Shown: positions 25,658 to 34,298, counted from the stretch's first letter. The stretch is DNA of 64,000 nucleotides from Salinivirgaceae bacterium (GCA_017645945.1 JAGCNL010000036.1:1-64000), one strand, 5' to 3'. The notes: generated by a model not told the origin, from the sequence alone. Numbers and translations are program-made.

Positions 25658-26149
25658 TTAACCGAAAGCACCATAGAGAGTCAGCGTCTCAACCGAGTTG
25701 ACAAATTCAACGCTCATGCTTAACTCGGTTGTGTATTTAATGCCGTTGTCGAGTTGAATTTCCACGCAGGCGCTGTAATTGTCAGGTTCGCTTGAAACGC
25801 TCAACAGTTTGATTGCTATAATACTATCCAAATTTGGTGAGATGCCTTTGGTGTTTCCGTATGAGTCGGTATACTGGCCCCACAGATATTCGCCGATAAA
25901 CTGGTTGACGCGGCCCTCCAGGAAGTCGCCAAGTTGAAGCGATACATATTCAGGGGCAAAATAGGAGAGGGCTTTCTGATAGTCTCTGGCGAGAATGGCA
26001 TCGCCGAAGTTCTTAACCAAAGCTTCGACATCTTTATCGTTAAATTGACGTTTCCCGTTGATTGTCACAATTTTACCTTTGTTTGTGGTGCCCTGTCCGT
26101 TGCAAGCCACAAGAGCGATTGCCATAAAAAAAATCCAAACAATTCTCAT
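25658..26149 (-). CDS. Small lipoprotein of unknown function
   Basis: 163 residues with lipobox LVAC (Cys16) after a typical signal. The mature protein has a helix (VEALVKNFGDAILARDY) followed by strands, resembling the SnoaL/NTF2-like fold used in many accessory lipoproteins (fold guess only). Convergent with the exported-protein gene at 25006 and downstream of the flavodoxin lipoprotein gene, from which it is separated by a terminator. Confidence 0.65.
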   Translation of the reverse strand: MRIVWIFFMAIALVACNGQGTTNKGKIVTINGKRQFNDKDVEALVKNFGDAILARDYQKALSYFAPEYVSLQLGDFLEGRVNQFIGEYLWGQYTDSYGNTKGISPNLDSIIAIKLLSVSSEPDNYSACVEIQLDNGIKYTTELSMSVEFVNSVETLTLYGAFG

Positions 26150-26185
26150 TTTTAAAATGCTGATTGTTAATTGTTTAACAAAAGA

Positions 26186-26221
26186 CTGCCCAAAAAGAAT
26201 TCAGTTTCTCTTTTTGGGCAG
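26186..26221 (-). terminator. Rho-independent terminator after the flavodoxin gene
   Basis: A 13-bp perfect stem, CTGCCCAAAAAGA (26186-26198) with TCTTTTTGGGCAG (26209-26221), 10-nt loop. On the minus strand it is followed by a T-rich run (TCTTTTGTT), just after the stop of the flavodoxin lipoprotein gene. Confidence 0.85.
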
Positions 26222-26247
26222 ACTTATCAATCGTAGGTTGCTGATTA

Positions 26248-27063
26248 TTAACGAACGACCTGTGTGAATTCGGGTTTCTCGTTCTCTTTTGCCAGAACGT
26301 AAATCTGCGATTTCGCACCGCCCTGACCTTCAACATTGAAGAGGTATTCAGTGCCACCTTTTACAGGACGTGAGCCGACTGAAGCGGGCGTTCCAAGCGG
26401 GAATTGATAGCCCGAAGTGGCTTCTGTGAAAATCTCTTTTTCGGCATCGGTGCATTCTACTTGAGCAGAAAAATCGGGCAGTTGCTCAAGTTCGCCTTCT
26501 TTAAATCCGCCTTTTATCAGGAATTGCTCAACCTCAGCCGGAGCGTTGGCGATGCGTGCCTGACGGATGCCGTAGCCGTCCTGGATTTGAGCATTTTGAG
26601 CGTTTTGTTGAAGAGCCGCAACGCTAGTGTTAAGTCCGCCGCTGCCGAATGTGCAGAACGGAACAAGTTTCTTGCCGCCAAAGTCGGTGGTTTTCAGCAG
26701 CGAAGCAACCGGAGGAGCGTACGAGCCGCCCCAAATTGGGTAGCCAAGGAAGATAACATCATAGTCGCTGATGTTTTTTGCAAGCGGTTTGACTTCGGGC
26801 AGAGTGCCTTCCTGTTGTTCTTTCTGCCAACGTTGGATGGTCTGTCCAAAGTCGCCAGTGTAAGGTTCAACGCATTCAATTTCAGCAATATCGCAGTTCA
26901 GTTGTTTCTGAATCTCCTGAGCCACAGTGCGAGTGGTGTTGCTCTGCGAATAGTAGATTACCAGCGCTTTTGGTTGTGCTGGTTCAGCTTTTTTAGGTGT
27001 CGATGAGCAGGCAACCATAGCTGCCAGCGTTGTTGCAATTAATGCCATCCTTTTGATTTTCAT
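26248..27063 (-). CDS. Flavodoxin-like lipoprotein
   Basis: 271 residues. Lipoprotein signal with lipobox MVAC (Cys19) and S-S-T-P-K-K after it, then a flavodoxin domain: the FMN-phosphate loop YYSQSNTTRTVA (SxxNTxxxA type), the GYPIWGG loop and FGSGG third loop. After about 185 residues there is an additional C-terminal domain of about 80 residues (GYQFPLGTPAS onward) that is not part of flavodoxin. Flavodoxins carry electrons in the cytoplasm, so an exported membrane-anchored version implies periplasmic FMN loading. A quinone-reductase-like role is possible. Followed by a strong terminator. Confidence 0.87.
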   Translation of the reverse strand: MKIKRMALIATTLAAMVACSSTPKKAEPAQPKALVIYYSQSNTTRTVAQEIQKQLNCDIAEIECVEPYTGDFGQTIQRWQKEQQEGTLPEVKPLAKNISDYDVIFLGYPIWGGSYAPPVASLLKTTDFGGKKLVPFCTFGSGGLNTSVAALQQNAQNAQIQDGYGIRQARIANAPAEVEQFLIKGGFKEGELEQLPDFSAQVECTDAEKEIFTEATSGYQFPLGTPASVGSRPVKGGTEYLFNVEGQGGAKSQIYVLAKENEKPEFTQVVR

Positions 27064-27091
27064 TGTCTTAAAGTTTAAAGTTTATATTTAG

Positions 27092-27119
27092 GTAGAGACG
27101 CACAAATGCACGTCTGTAC
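27092..27119. repeat. Dispersed palindromic repeat, copy 3
   Basis: GTAGAGACG (27092-27100) and CGTCTGTAC (27111-27119), one mismatch from perfect, in the promoter-side spacer of the flavodoxin gene. Third copy of the hairpin family at 11728 and 14280. Confidence 0.72.
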
Positions 27120-27268
27120 AAAGTTTTCGTTATTTCAGATAATAATCAATGGTTGTTCATTGATGCTTGATTTTACGCAAAGATAAAACAGAATTTAGAA
27201 TGGTGAATAATGATTTATCGTTGCGCAAAAATTTGTGCAGCTATCGCGGAAAGCACTAAGAATCAGTA

Positions 27269-29560
27269 CTAAAACTGAATTTTGATTCCAACCAGCAGCA
27301 CATCGTCGGTTTGTGCGGCAGGCGGCAGTTTCGCGTCTGACTGCTTCCATTGGTTGAATGCGCTCTTGAAGATTTGTAGTTGCTCGTTGAACGGTCTCTG
27401 ATAGTTGGTGAGCAACATTTCATACAATCTTTTGCGCCCAAACTTCTGGTCATCAGCGCTATTGCTGAATTGGTCGGTTATGCCGTCGCTGTAGGCATAG
27501 AAATAGTCGCCTTTTTCAGTCTCAATGGTGTGGTTTGTGAACGGCACGGTCCGTCCGTGGATACCGATTGGCATTCGGTCGGGTTCGATTTTGGTCAGAT
27601 TTCCGTCACGAATCATAATCAGCGGTCTGCATGCTCCCGAATATTGCAGTAGGTGTCGTTCTTCGTCAATCAGTATCAAGGCCATATCGATTCCGTCAAG
27701 ACTGCTGTCGGTGCTCATTTCCTGTCGCAGTGCGTTGATAACGTTGGCGCGCAGTTTGTTCAGCACATCGCTGGCTTGCAATTCTGTTGAGTTCATGTCA
27801 ATGTTGGCGATAATGTCGTTCAGCATTGATATTCCGAGCATGCTCATCAGCGCTCCTGGTACACCATGACCTGTGCAGTCGGCCACAGCAAGGGCTTTGT
27901 AGCGTCCGATTTTCACGGCCCAGTAGAAGTCGCCGCTCACAATGTTGCACGGGCTGAACATTATCAGGCAACTGCCGAAAAGCTGCCGCATGATGTCGGC
28001 GCTCGGTATCACGGCTTCCTGAATGTGTTGTGCATAGACAATACTGTCGGTTATGCTCTTGTTGGCCACATTCAGCAGTTCGTTCTGCGATTGAAGCTCT
28101 TCTTTGGCCGCCACAAGCTGGTAGTTCTTATCATCGAGCATCTCGTTTTTCTTGTGCAGCATGAGGTTGAGTTTCTTGCGCCGTATGCTCGAAACCAGTA
28201 TCACTATTGAGATGACCAACAAACTTGAAATGATGGCGATTAGAATAAGACGCTGCTTTTCGGCTTGAGCCTTGTACTGCTGCTCGTGTTCATATTCTTC
28301 AAGAGCGCGTTGGCGCATTTTCTGCTCGAAATCCATTCTGGTTTTCGACATCGCCACACGTGCCGCCACTTCGCTATTGCTGTTGTCCATCAGCAGATAG
28401 ACCAGGTCATCGAGATATTTGTTCGCTTTGCGCAAGTCGCCTTTAGCCTCGTAATATTGGCGGTATGCAATCAGCAACTCTTTTTTTATCTCGCTGCGCG
28501 GATGTTCTTCTGCTTCAAGTTTTTCTGCTCTTCTTAAATATACCAGTGCCGAATCAAGGTTTCCTTTGCGTAATTGCGCGCGTCCTTGCAACGTCACCAC
28601 CCCCGACTGGTTTGATTTCAGATTATAGTCGTGCCGGAGTTTTAGCAGCAGCTTGCAGTGACGTTCGCATGAATCGAGAGCCGCCTGCATGGTCTTTCCT
28701 GTACTTTTGTCAGCTATCTCCATATAGACCATTGCCTTATAGATATGAATCTGCTGCATCTCGATTATGTTGGGAAGCGGCAATGCTAAGACATAGGCTG
28801 TGTCAAGATGGTATTTTGCCGATTGCAGCATTTCTTCGGCAATCGAGTCGCGGCGGCGCCGTTTGTATGTATTAACATTGATGCGGGCCAGTCCGGTGTG
28901 GTCGGCAATCAGGCCGTAGATATTGTTAATCGATGAGTCGATGGCAAGCGCCTGTGTGAAGTAATTAGTGGCACTATTGTAGAACCGCACATAGGTGTTC
29001 AGGTTTCCCAAATTCTGAAGCACTTGCGTGGTGTGCGTTGAATCGCCGATTTCCCTAAAAGCATCGAGACTGTAATGATAGTATTTCGATGCCTGGTCGT
29101 AAATGCCTTGGGCCGTCAGAATTGTGGCCAGCTGATTGTTCATTCGCGCCAGCTCGTATTTGTTTTCAAGTTTCTCCCACAAATAAATAGCTTCCATGTT
29201 GTCGTCGCGAGCATTGTCGTAATCGCCTGCCCAATAGTAATAGCGTGCCATAAAGCTGTAACCATGAGCGATATAATTCTGATGGTCGAGCTTGAGGGCC
29301 AAATCGAGCAGCAGCTTGCAGTATTTGCCAGCCGAATCGACATCGTAGCAATAATTGCAAATGAAATAGTAGGCGGCAAGTTTGGTTGTGTCTTCCGGCA
29401 TTGATTCAAGAGCCAAGCGTGTGCTGTCGAGTTGTTGAATAAGAACTGGCCAGTTAATGTCTTGCGCCCTTTGAGCACGGGTTACACCCATTGTTGCCAA
29501 AAGCATAAAGGCAACTATTGCCGAAACCTTGATTATTTTATTTATTGCCGCCATTCGCAT
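27269..29560 (-). CDS. TPR-containing membrane SpoIIE-type serine phosphatase
   Basis: 763 residues. Signal peptide ending near V-T-R-A-Q, then a periplasmic TPR-rich region (about 35-400), a TM helix (about 435-458, ending S-S-I-R-R-K-K), a coiled coil, and a C-terminal PP2C/SpoIIE phosphatase domain (about 520-763) with metal-binding VSGDFYW, ADCTGHGVPGAL and YSDGITDQ. Such proteins dephosphorylate a regulator in partner-switching systems; here a SiaC-like substrate exists at 60431-60808. A TACATTTG promoter-like box lies at 29570-29577 (reverse strand). The LytTR regulator gene lies directly upstream. Confidence 0.92.
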   Translation of the reverse strand: MRMAAINKIIKVSAIVAFMLLATMGVTRAQRAQDINWPVLIQQLDSTRLALESMPEDTTKLAAYYFICNYCYDVDSAGKYCKLLLDLALKLDHQNYIAHGYSFMARYYYWAGDYDNARDDNMEAIYLWEKLENKYELARMNNQLATILTAQGIYDQASKYYHYSLDAFREIGDSTHTTQVLQNLGNLNTYVRFYNSATNYFTQALAIDSSINNIYGLIADHTGLARINVNTYKRRRRDSIAEEMLQSAKYHLDTAYVLALPLPNIIEMQQIHIYKAMVYMEIADKSTGKTMQAALDSCERHCKLLLKLRHDYNLKSNQSGVVTLQGRAQLRKGNLDSALVYLRRAEKLEAEEHPRSEIKKELLIAYRQYYEAKGDLRKANKYLDDLVYLLMDNSNSEVAARVAMSKTRMDFEQKMRQRALEEYEHEQQYKAQAEKQRLILIAIISSLLVISIVILVSSIRRKKLNLMLHKKNEMLDDKNYQLVAAKEELQSQNELLNVANKSITDSIVYAQHIQEAVIPSADIMRQLFGSCLIMFSPCNIVSGDFYWAVKIGRYKALAVADCTGHGVPGALMSMLGISMLNDIIANIDMNSTELQASDVLNKLRANVINALRQEMSTDSSLDGIDMALILIDEERHLLQYSGACRPLIMIRDGNLTKIEPDRMPIGIHGRTVPFTNHTIETEKGDYFYAYSDGITDQFSNSADDQKFGRKRLYEMLLTNYQRPFNEQLQIFKSAFNQWKQSDAKLPPAAQTDDVLLVGIKIQF

Positions 29561-29718
29561 TTAATTAAACAAATGTAAAATGCGATATACGCTGAAAGGT
29601 GCTTTTGGTTACCAATGTGCATCTTTTTTTCAACGATGTTGGTTGCAATGAGGGCTTAGTTGTTGAAAATGAGTGCGATGTCGAAAGGGTAGGAGGTCGG
29701 TTAATCATCGAAACCAGC

Positions 29719-30435
29719 TCACCCTCTCCGCTGATTCTTCACAAAAACGTCGAAGAAATCGTCTCTAAAACTCTCACCTATAGCAATTTCGTACTGGCCA
29801 ATGAATATATCGTTGTTGTCGAAGGCATCGATATGGGTGGTGTTGACAATGTACGATTTGCTGACGCGCATAAACATTGACTGCGGCAGCAAGGTCGATA
29901 TGTTTTTCAGATTCATTCGGGTGATAATCTTCTGATTCTCAAGCTGAAGAACCACATAATCCTTCAGGCCTTCGACAAAGAGAATGTCGGCGAAGCAAAC
30001 TTTGCAGAACTTGCGGTCCGACTTGACGAAAAAGTAGTCGTCGGCACCTGGCTCAATGTTCTGCTTGTCGCCCTGCGTAAGCAATTTGAAGTATGACACC
30101 GCCTTATCGACGGCCTTGTGAAAGCGCTCTTTCTCAACGGGTTTCACAAGAAAATCGACAGCATCGACTTCGTAACTGTCAATGGCATATTCGGAATAGG
30201 CCGTGGTGAAAATCACGAGCGTCTGCGGCGAAATGGTGTGCGCAAACTCAATGCCTGTGAGCCCTGGCATCTGAATGTCGAGAAAGGCCAAATCGACTTG
30301 CGTCTGCGACAGGAAACGCTGCGCCGCCAATGCGCTGCCAAACGTTCCCACAAGCGTCAGTTCGGGTTCCGACTCAAGAAGAATCTCAATCGCCTCGCGC
30401 GCAAGTGGCTCATCGTCAACTATTATGCAGTTCAT
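29719..30435 (-). CDS. LytTR-family response regulator
   Basis: 238 residues. Receiver domain (about 1-120) with the acid pair Asp7/Asp8, phospho-acceptor Asp53 in FLDIQMPG, FTTAYSEYA and the conserved Lys in VKPV; then a LytTR DNA-binding domain (about 140-238: FVEGLKDYV, LPQSMFMRVSKSYIVN). Partner of the LytS-type kinase at 31146-32204, but a toxin-antitoxin pair lies between them. The SpoIIE gene follows 158 bp downstream on the same strand. Confidence 0.94.
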   Translation of the reverse strand: MNCIIVDDEPLAREAIEILLESEPELTLVGTFGSALAAQRFLSQTQVDLAFLDIQMPGLTGIEFAHTISPQTLVIFTTAYSEYAIDSYEVDAVDFLVKPVEKERFHKAVDKAVSYFKLLTQGDKQNIEPGADDYFFVKSDRKFCKVCFADILFVEGLKDYVVLQLENQKIITRMNLKNISTLLPQSMFMRVSKSYIVNTTHIDAFDNNDIFIGQYEIAIGESFRDDFFDVFVKNQRRG

Positions 30436-30444
30436 TGTTGAAGG

Positions 30445-30479
30445 GTTTAGGGGTAAGAGTTGAGAAGTTTATAGATTTA
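30445..30479. repeat. Degenerate heptamer run
   Basis: Five 7-bp units (GTTTAGG, GGTAAGA, GTTGAGA, AGTTTAT, AGATTTA) fill the gap between the response regulator start and the toxin stop. Weak, but in the same 7-bp rhythm as the spacers near 15.6-17.1 kb. Confidence 0.45.
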
Positions 30480-30878
30480 ACTGATATAAACTAATCCGTC
30501 TTCACGATACAAATCCACTTTGCCGTCCGAAGAAACGAGCGTGTAATCATCTGCAATAGAGAGCGATATCAAGAATCTGTCAAACGGGTCTTTATGCTTT
30601 TCTTTTTTAGGAAGTTTTTTGTACTGTTCGACAGCCGACACGGGCAATTGAATTATCTCAATATTTTGCTCGTTGCAAAACTGCACTAAATCAGATATTT
30701 CCAATCCTTGCAAATCTAATTTTCCGATTGAAAGTTTGATTGCGATTTCCCAAAGGGATACGGTGGAAACAAATACCTTGTTTTCAGAATTTTCCAATAT
30801 GCGAAGCACCCCTTTCGAGATTTCTTGCGGTGATATTGCAAGCCATATAAGAATGTGAGTGTCAATAAGATATTTCAT
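30477..30878 (-). CDS. vapC: PIN-domain toxin, VapC type
   Basis: 133 residues. PIN-fold ribonuclease: YLIDTHILIW carries the first catalytic Asp (Asp6), SLWEIAIKL the Glu, KDPFDRFLI the second Asp, and VSSDGKVD the last acidic residues. VapC toxins cut tRNA or rRNA loops when not bound by antitoxin. ATG 30878 is chosen because it overlaps the antitoxin stop by 4 bp (ATGA type); an upstream GTG/TTG extension would add 11 unlikely residues. It sits between a kinase gene and its response regulator gene. Confidence 0.93.
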   Translation of the reverse strand: MKYLIDTHILIWLAISPQEISKGVLRILENSENKVFVSTVSLWEIAIKLSIGKLDLQGLEISDLVQFCNEQNIEIIQLPVSAVEQYKKLPKKEKHKDPFDRFLISLSIADDYTLVSSDGKVDLYREDGLVYIS

Positions 30879-31087
30879 AAACCGCACATTTCTTCTTCTG
30901 ACATTTCCCAATTATCGGAAAAATGCGCTTTTGCGGTTTTTGAGAACTTTCCGAACACACGCTTCGACGTTGGTTCGTTTTTGGGCGCCATATTGAGTTT
31001 GTATAGCGAAAGTGCCAAATCGTAAACCATTAACTGCTGCTGTTCAGTCAGTGTTTTATAGGTCTTTTCAAGAACATCGAAACTCAT
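30875..31087 (-). CDS. Antitoxin partner of VapC (DUF2281-like)
   Basis: 70 residues. N-terminal helices (Y-K-T-L-T-E-Q-Q-Q-L-M-V-Y-D) and an acidic C-terminal tail with W-E-M-S-E-E-E-M-C-G-L, like antitoxins encoded with PIN toxins in Bacteroidetes and cyanobacteria. I see no classical ribbon-helix-helix or AbrB motif, so family assignment comes from length and position. The stop overlaps the toxin start, so the two are translationally coupled. Confidence 0.82.
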   Translation of the reverse strand: MSFDVLEKTYKTLTEQQQLMVYDLALSLYKLNMAPKNEPTSKRVFGKFSKTAKAHFSDNWEMSEEEMCGL

Positions 31088-31145
31088 ACTCTTACCTATT
31101 TTAAAATTGACTTACAAATATATAAAAAAGCGTTTGTGTTCAACG

Positions 31146-32204
31146 TCAGTTATCAGTCTTCAACGCAATTGTCAATCGCACCGTAAATATACTGTTTTCG
31201 TCGGTAATTGAAAGCGTGTGGCGGTTGCCGTAGAGTAGTTCAAGGCGGCGGCTGATATTTTTCAGGCCAATGCCGCTTGCTTTCGACGGTACGGGTGCAA
31301 CGGGCGGTTTGGAATTCTGGCAGACAAACGTCAGCAAACCGTCTGACAGACTGAAACTTATATTCACCCACGACTCGTTTTCACCGTCGCTGTTGTGCTT
31401 GACGGCGTTCTCAACAAACGGAATGAAAAGCAACGGCGGCACCTCAATGTCGGGGGCTATGCCGCTGGTGTCGATACTGAAACGGAAACTTGAACGGCGC
31501 ACCTTCTCAAGGTCAAGGAAATCGCGAAGGAACTGAATGTCGGACAGCAAGTTAACCTGTTCGCGATTGCTGTCGGCCAACTGATAGCGGATAAGGTCCT
31601 CGAGCCTGAAAAGCAACGCTGAAGCCTGCTCGGGCTCACGGCGCACAAGCACGTTCACATTGTTTATCATATTGAACAGAAAGTGCGGATTTATCTGTTG
31701 CTTAAGCATTTGCAACTCGGTATGCGCTGTGGCGGCCTGCAGTTCGCTGTTGCGAAGATTCTGCAGCGCAATCTGTCGGAACAGGGCCAAACTTGTGGGC
31801 GCAGCCATCAGGAAAACTAATGTCAGGGTGTTTCCTATAAAGTTTATAATACTGATACTCAATGGGAATTGACTCGCGTCGGACAGCACCACCACCATAA
31901 TTCTCAAAATCGCGATTGGCGCAATGAGCAACAGCGCAAGAAGTGTGAATTTCAGAATCCGACCATTGAGCAAATATCGCGGTGTAAGCACATAAATATT
32001 TACGTACCAACACATTATCAGGTAAGCGTAGAATCCCAACCACACGGGAACCAACGACAACTGAAAATCGAAAAGGCGGCTGTCGTTGGTGCCGAATATG
32101 CAGAGCGACAGCATAAATATCGGGAATTGGAACAACAAATGTCTGATTATCCGATATTTGCCATCGAAAAGCAACTTGTTGAAAAATGAGTCGAACTGTG
32201 CCAT
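31146..32204 (-). CDS. LytS-type sensor histidine kinase
   Basis: 352 residues. Four predicted TM helices in the first about 150 residues, then a His_kinase/HATPase pair of the LytS/YehU type: LKQQINPHFLFNMINN with phospho-acceptor His174, N-box FVENAVKHN and G-box SGIGLKNISRRLELLYG. The usual partner is a LytTR regulator, here 30435-29719. ATG 32204 is used (TTG at 32231 is less likely). It begins 2 bp after the stop of a degenerate paralogue, so they are co-translated. Confidence 0.93.
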   Translation of the reverse strand: MAQFDSFFNKLLFDGKYRIIRHLLFQFPIFMLSLCIFGTNDSRLFDFQLSLVPVWLGFYAYLIMCWYVNIYVLTPRYLLNGRILKFTLLALLLIAPIAILRIMVVVLSDASQFPLSISIINFIGNTLTLVFLMAAPTSLALFRQIALQNLRNSELQAATAHTELQMLKQQINPHFLFNMINNVNVLVRREPEQASALLFRLEDLIRYQLADSNREQVNLLSDIQFLRDFLDLEKVRRSSFRFSIDTSGIAPDIEVPPLLFIPFVENAVKHNSDGENESWVNISFSLSDGLLTFVCQNSKPPVAPVPSKASGIGLKNISRRLELLYGNRHTLSITDENSIFTVRLTIALKTDN

Positions 32205-32206
32205 AA

Positions 32207-33226
32207 CTAACTGATTGGGATTGTGAGACAAATGCCGTTGTTATTGACAATCAGCGAGTAACGGTCGGCATAGAGCAAAGAGAGCCGTTTGCGTGCTGCC
32301 GCGAAATCGGCATCGGTGCGGCCATCGGCAATTGTAAATTGCAGATTGTCAGCCCCAACCGTAAAATGGCAATCGATATTGCCAACTGGCTCGCTGTACT
32401 GCATCAGCGACGTGAAGACGAGCGGCGGCACCATAATGCCCATTATCGAGCCATCGGTATTGATTGTGAACGATTTGCAAACGCCATCGAACTGCAAAAC
32501 GTTGAGATATTCGTGCACGAAATCGAGTTCGCTTTTCAGTAGCGAGAGTTCGCGGCGGCTGTCGTAGAGTTGGTAGCGCAGCACTCGGCTGAACCGCAAC
32601 AGCGCACCCGACGTGGCCTCGGCGTCGGTCAAGGCGCGCTGGCCGCAGGTGTGAAGCGTGGTGCAGAGCATTGCGGGCGAAATCTGCTGTTTCATTAGGG
32701 CGGTTTCCATCTGCGCACGCTCGGCCTGCTGCTGTTGGTTGAGTTGCCGTTCCTGTGCCATCCGCTTGACGCAAAGTCCTAATATTACGTCAATTATGAC
32801 TATTAGCCACTGGATATTGAGCACCATCGCGTCAAGCGCAATATAGTGCAACGGCGCCGTGTAGCGCGTGGCAATGCCGTAGCGGCTGCAAATTCCGCCC
32901 TCGACCAAATACTGCAGCCCCACAAGCGCAACCGTCACCACAAGTAGGCTCACAAAGAAAAATCCGTAGCGCCCACGGTTGAAAAAGCGCGGCACAAGCA
33001 ACTTCACAAGCACTACCAAATACGCCACTTTCCAAATAAAGCAATTGGCAATCAGCAATATAAGACTCAATTGTCCTGCGGCATCGCCAATCAGTTGTAC
33101 GTAGTTGAACGTTATCTCTGAAATGCTGAAAATCAGTAGCGCAACGCACAGAACAACGTACCTCAACAGGTGGTAGCGCTCGTCGAGAAGTAGGTCGGTG
33201 GCTAGGGATTTTGGTGTGGATTGCAT
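32207..33226 (-). CDS. Degenerate LytS-type kinase paralogue (pseudo-histidine kinase)
   Basis: 339 residues with the same layout as the next gene: TM helices in the first about 150 residues and a LytS-like C-terminal region. Key residues are gone: the phospho-acceptor block reads MKQQISPAMLCTTLHTC, with Ala185 in place of His; the N-box region reads VFTSLMQYSEPVGN without the Asn/His residues; and the G-box reads DADFAAARKRLSLLYA. The frame is intact, with no stop or frameshift, so the protein is probably kept as a sensor or regulator that does not phosphorylate. ATG 33226 preferred over TTG 33265. Confidence 0.85.
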   Translation of the reverse strand: MQSTPKSLATDLLLDERYHLLRYVVLCVALLIFSISEITFNYVQLIGDAAGQLSLILLIANCFIWKVAYLVVLVKLLVPRFFNRGRYGFFFVSLLVVTVALVGLQYLVEGGICSRYGIATRYTAPLHYIALDAMVLNIQWLIVIIDVILGLCVKRMAQERQLNQQQQAERAQMETALMKQQISPAMLCTTLHTCGQRALTDAEATSGALLRFSRVLRYQLYDSRRELSLLKSELDFVHEYLNVLQFDGVCKSFTINTDGSIMGIMVPPLVFTSLMQYSEPVGNIDCHFTVGADNLQFTIADGRTDADFAAARKRLSLLYADRYSLIVNNNGICLTIPIS

Positions 33227-33248
33227 TTCTTTGAGTGTTAGGTAACGA

Positions 33249-34298
33249 CTATTTATTATCTCCAATCAAATCTGTTTCTGCAGAATTATCATTGTCACTT
33301 TCAATCTGGTGACGCAAGTGCTGTTGCAACAATTCTTTCGAAGGGAATTCGGTTAGATATTGAGCAACACGAATGCCTGATTGGTCTAATTGCAACAATT
33401 CAATCTGCTCGTCGCCTCCGTCAGAGCATAAAAGCAATCCTAACGGACTTTCCTCGTTTTCTTGACGCTCGTATTTGTCGAGCCAGCGCAAATACAACTC
33501 CATCTGCCCTTTGTAGGCGGCTTTGAAACGGCCTAACTTTAACTCGACAGCAATCAATCGGCGCAATTTTCGGTGGAAAAACAGCAAATCGATATAATAA
33601 TCCTCACCATCGATTATTATACGTTTTTGTCGTTCGACAAAGCAAAAGCCGTTGCCAAGTTCCATTAAGAATTGTTGGATTTTTGTGACCAAACGGTCTT
33701 CCAAATCACGTTCCGAATAAAAGCCTTTCAATCCTGTAAAATCAAGGAAATAAGGATTTTTAAAAACCAAATCGGGGGTTAGATTGTTGGTTTCGCGAAG
33801 TTCTGTAAGTTCCTTTTTAATAAATTCTTCGGGCTTGCCGCTGATAGCCGTGCGCTCAAAAAGCATACCGTCGATTTTAGCCCGCAGGGTTTTCGTCCCC
33901 CACATTTCTTTCGAAGCCATTGTAAGATAAAACTCTTTTTGAACGGTGCTTTTCAGTGGCAATATCTCGATTATATGGCTCCACGTCAATTGTGTCGCCA
34001 GCGCCGACACAATTTCAACATCTTGAAAATCAGCGGCGAACTGCATCATTCGGTGCAAATTGCGACTTGAGAATTCTTTGGTTTGAAAATGCTCGTTTAA
34101 TTGTGTCGCCAATTCCGCCACAATTCGTTTACCATATTCGGCGCGCTTGTTACCAAGCACATCGGTATTTATGCGGTGGCCTATGTGCCAATACATAAAC
34201 ACTATTCCTCGGTTGACCGCTACGGCGGTTTTGCGCTTTGTTGTCTCTACAATGGCGCATAAGTCAGAGAACAATTTGGTTTCGCTCATTTCTTCCAT
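33249..34298 (-). CDS. DUF1016 (YhcG-type) PD-(D/E)xK nuclease
   Basis: 349 residues. N-terminal DUF1016 helical domain (YWHIGHRINTD, YGKRIVAELATQL, FSSRNLHRMMQFA, LTWSHIIEILP) and a C-terminal PD-(D/E)xK nuclease domain: GFYSERDLEDRL, GNGFCFVERQKRI, DYYIDLLFFHRKLRRLIAVELK where Asp and Glu-x-Lys form the active site, then QMELYLRWLDKY (motifs given in short pieces; the longest runs from about residue 215). These nucleases are often found in defence islands next to restriction-modification genes, as here. It follows the 45-residue ORF and the type IIG enzyme gene. Confidence 0.92.
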   Translation of the reverse strand: MEEMSETKLFSDLCAIVETTKRKTAVAVNRGIVFMYWHIGHRINTDVLGNKRAEYGKRIVAELATQLNEHFQTKEFSSRNLHRMMQFAADFQDVEIVSALATQLTWSHIIEILPLKSTVQKEFYLTMASKEMWGTKTLRAKIDGMLFERTAISGKPEEFIKKELTELRETNNLTPDLVFKNPYFLDFTGLKGFYSERDLEDRLVTKIQQFLMELGNGFCFVERQKRIIIDGEDYYIDLLFFHRKLRRLIAVELKLGRFKAAYKGQMELYLRWLDKYERQENEESPLGLLLCSDGGDEQIELLQLDQSGIRVAQYLTEFPSKELLQQHLRHQIESDNDNSAETDLIGDNK

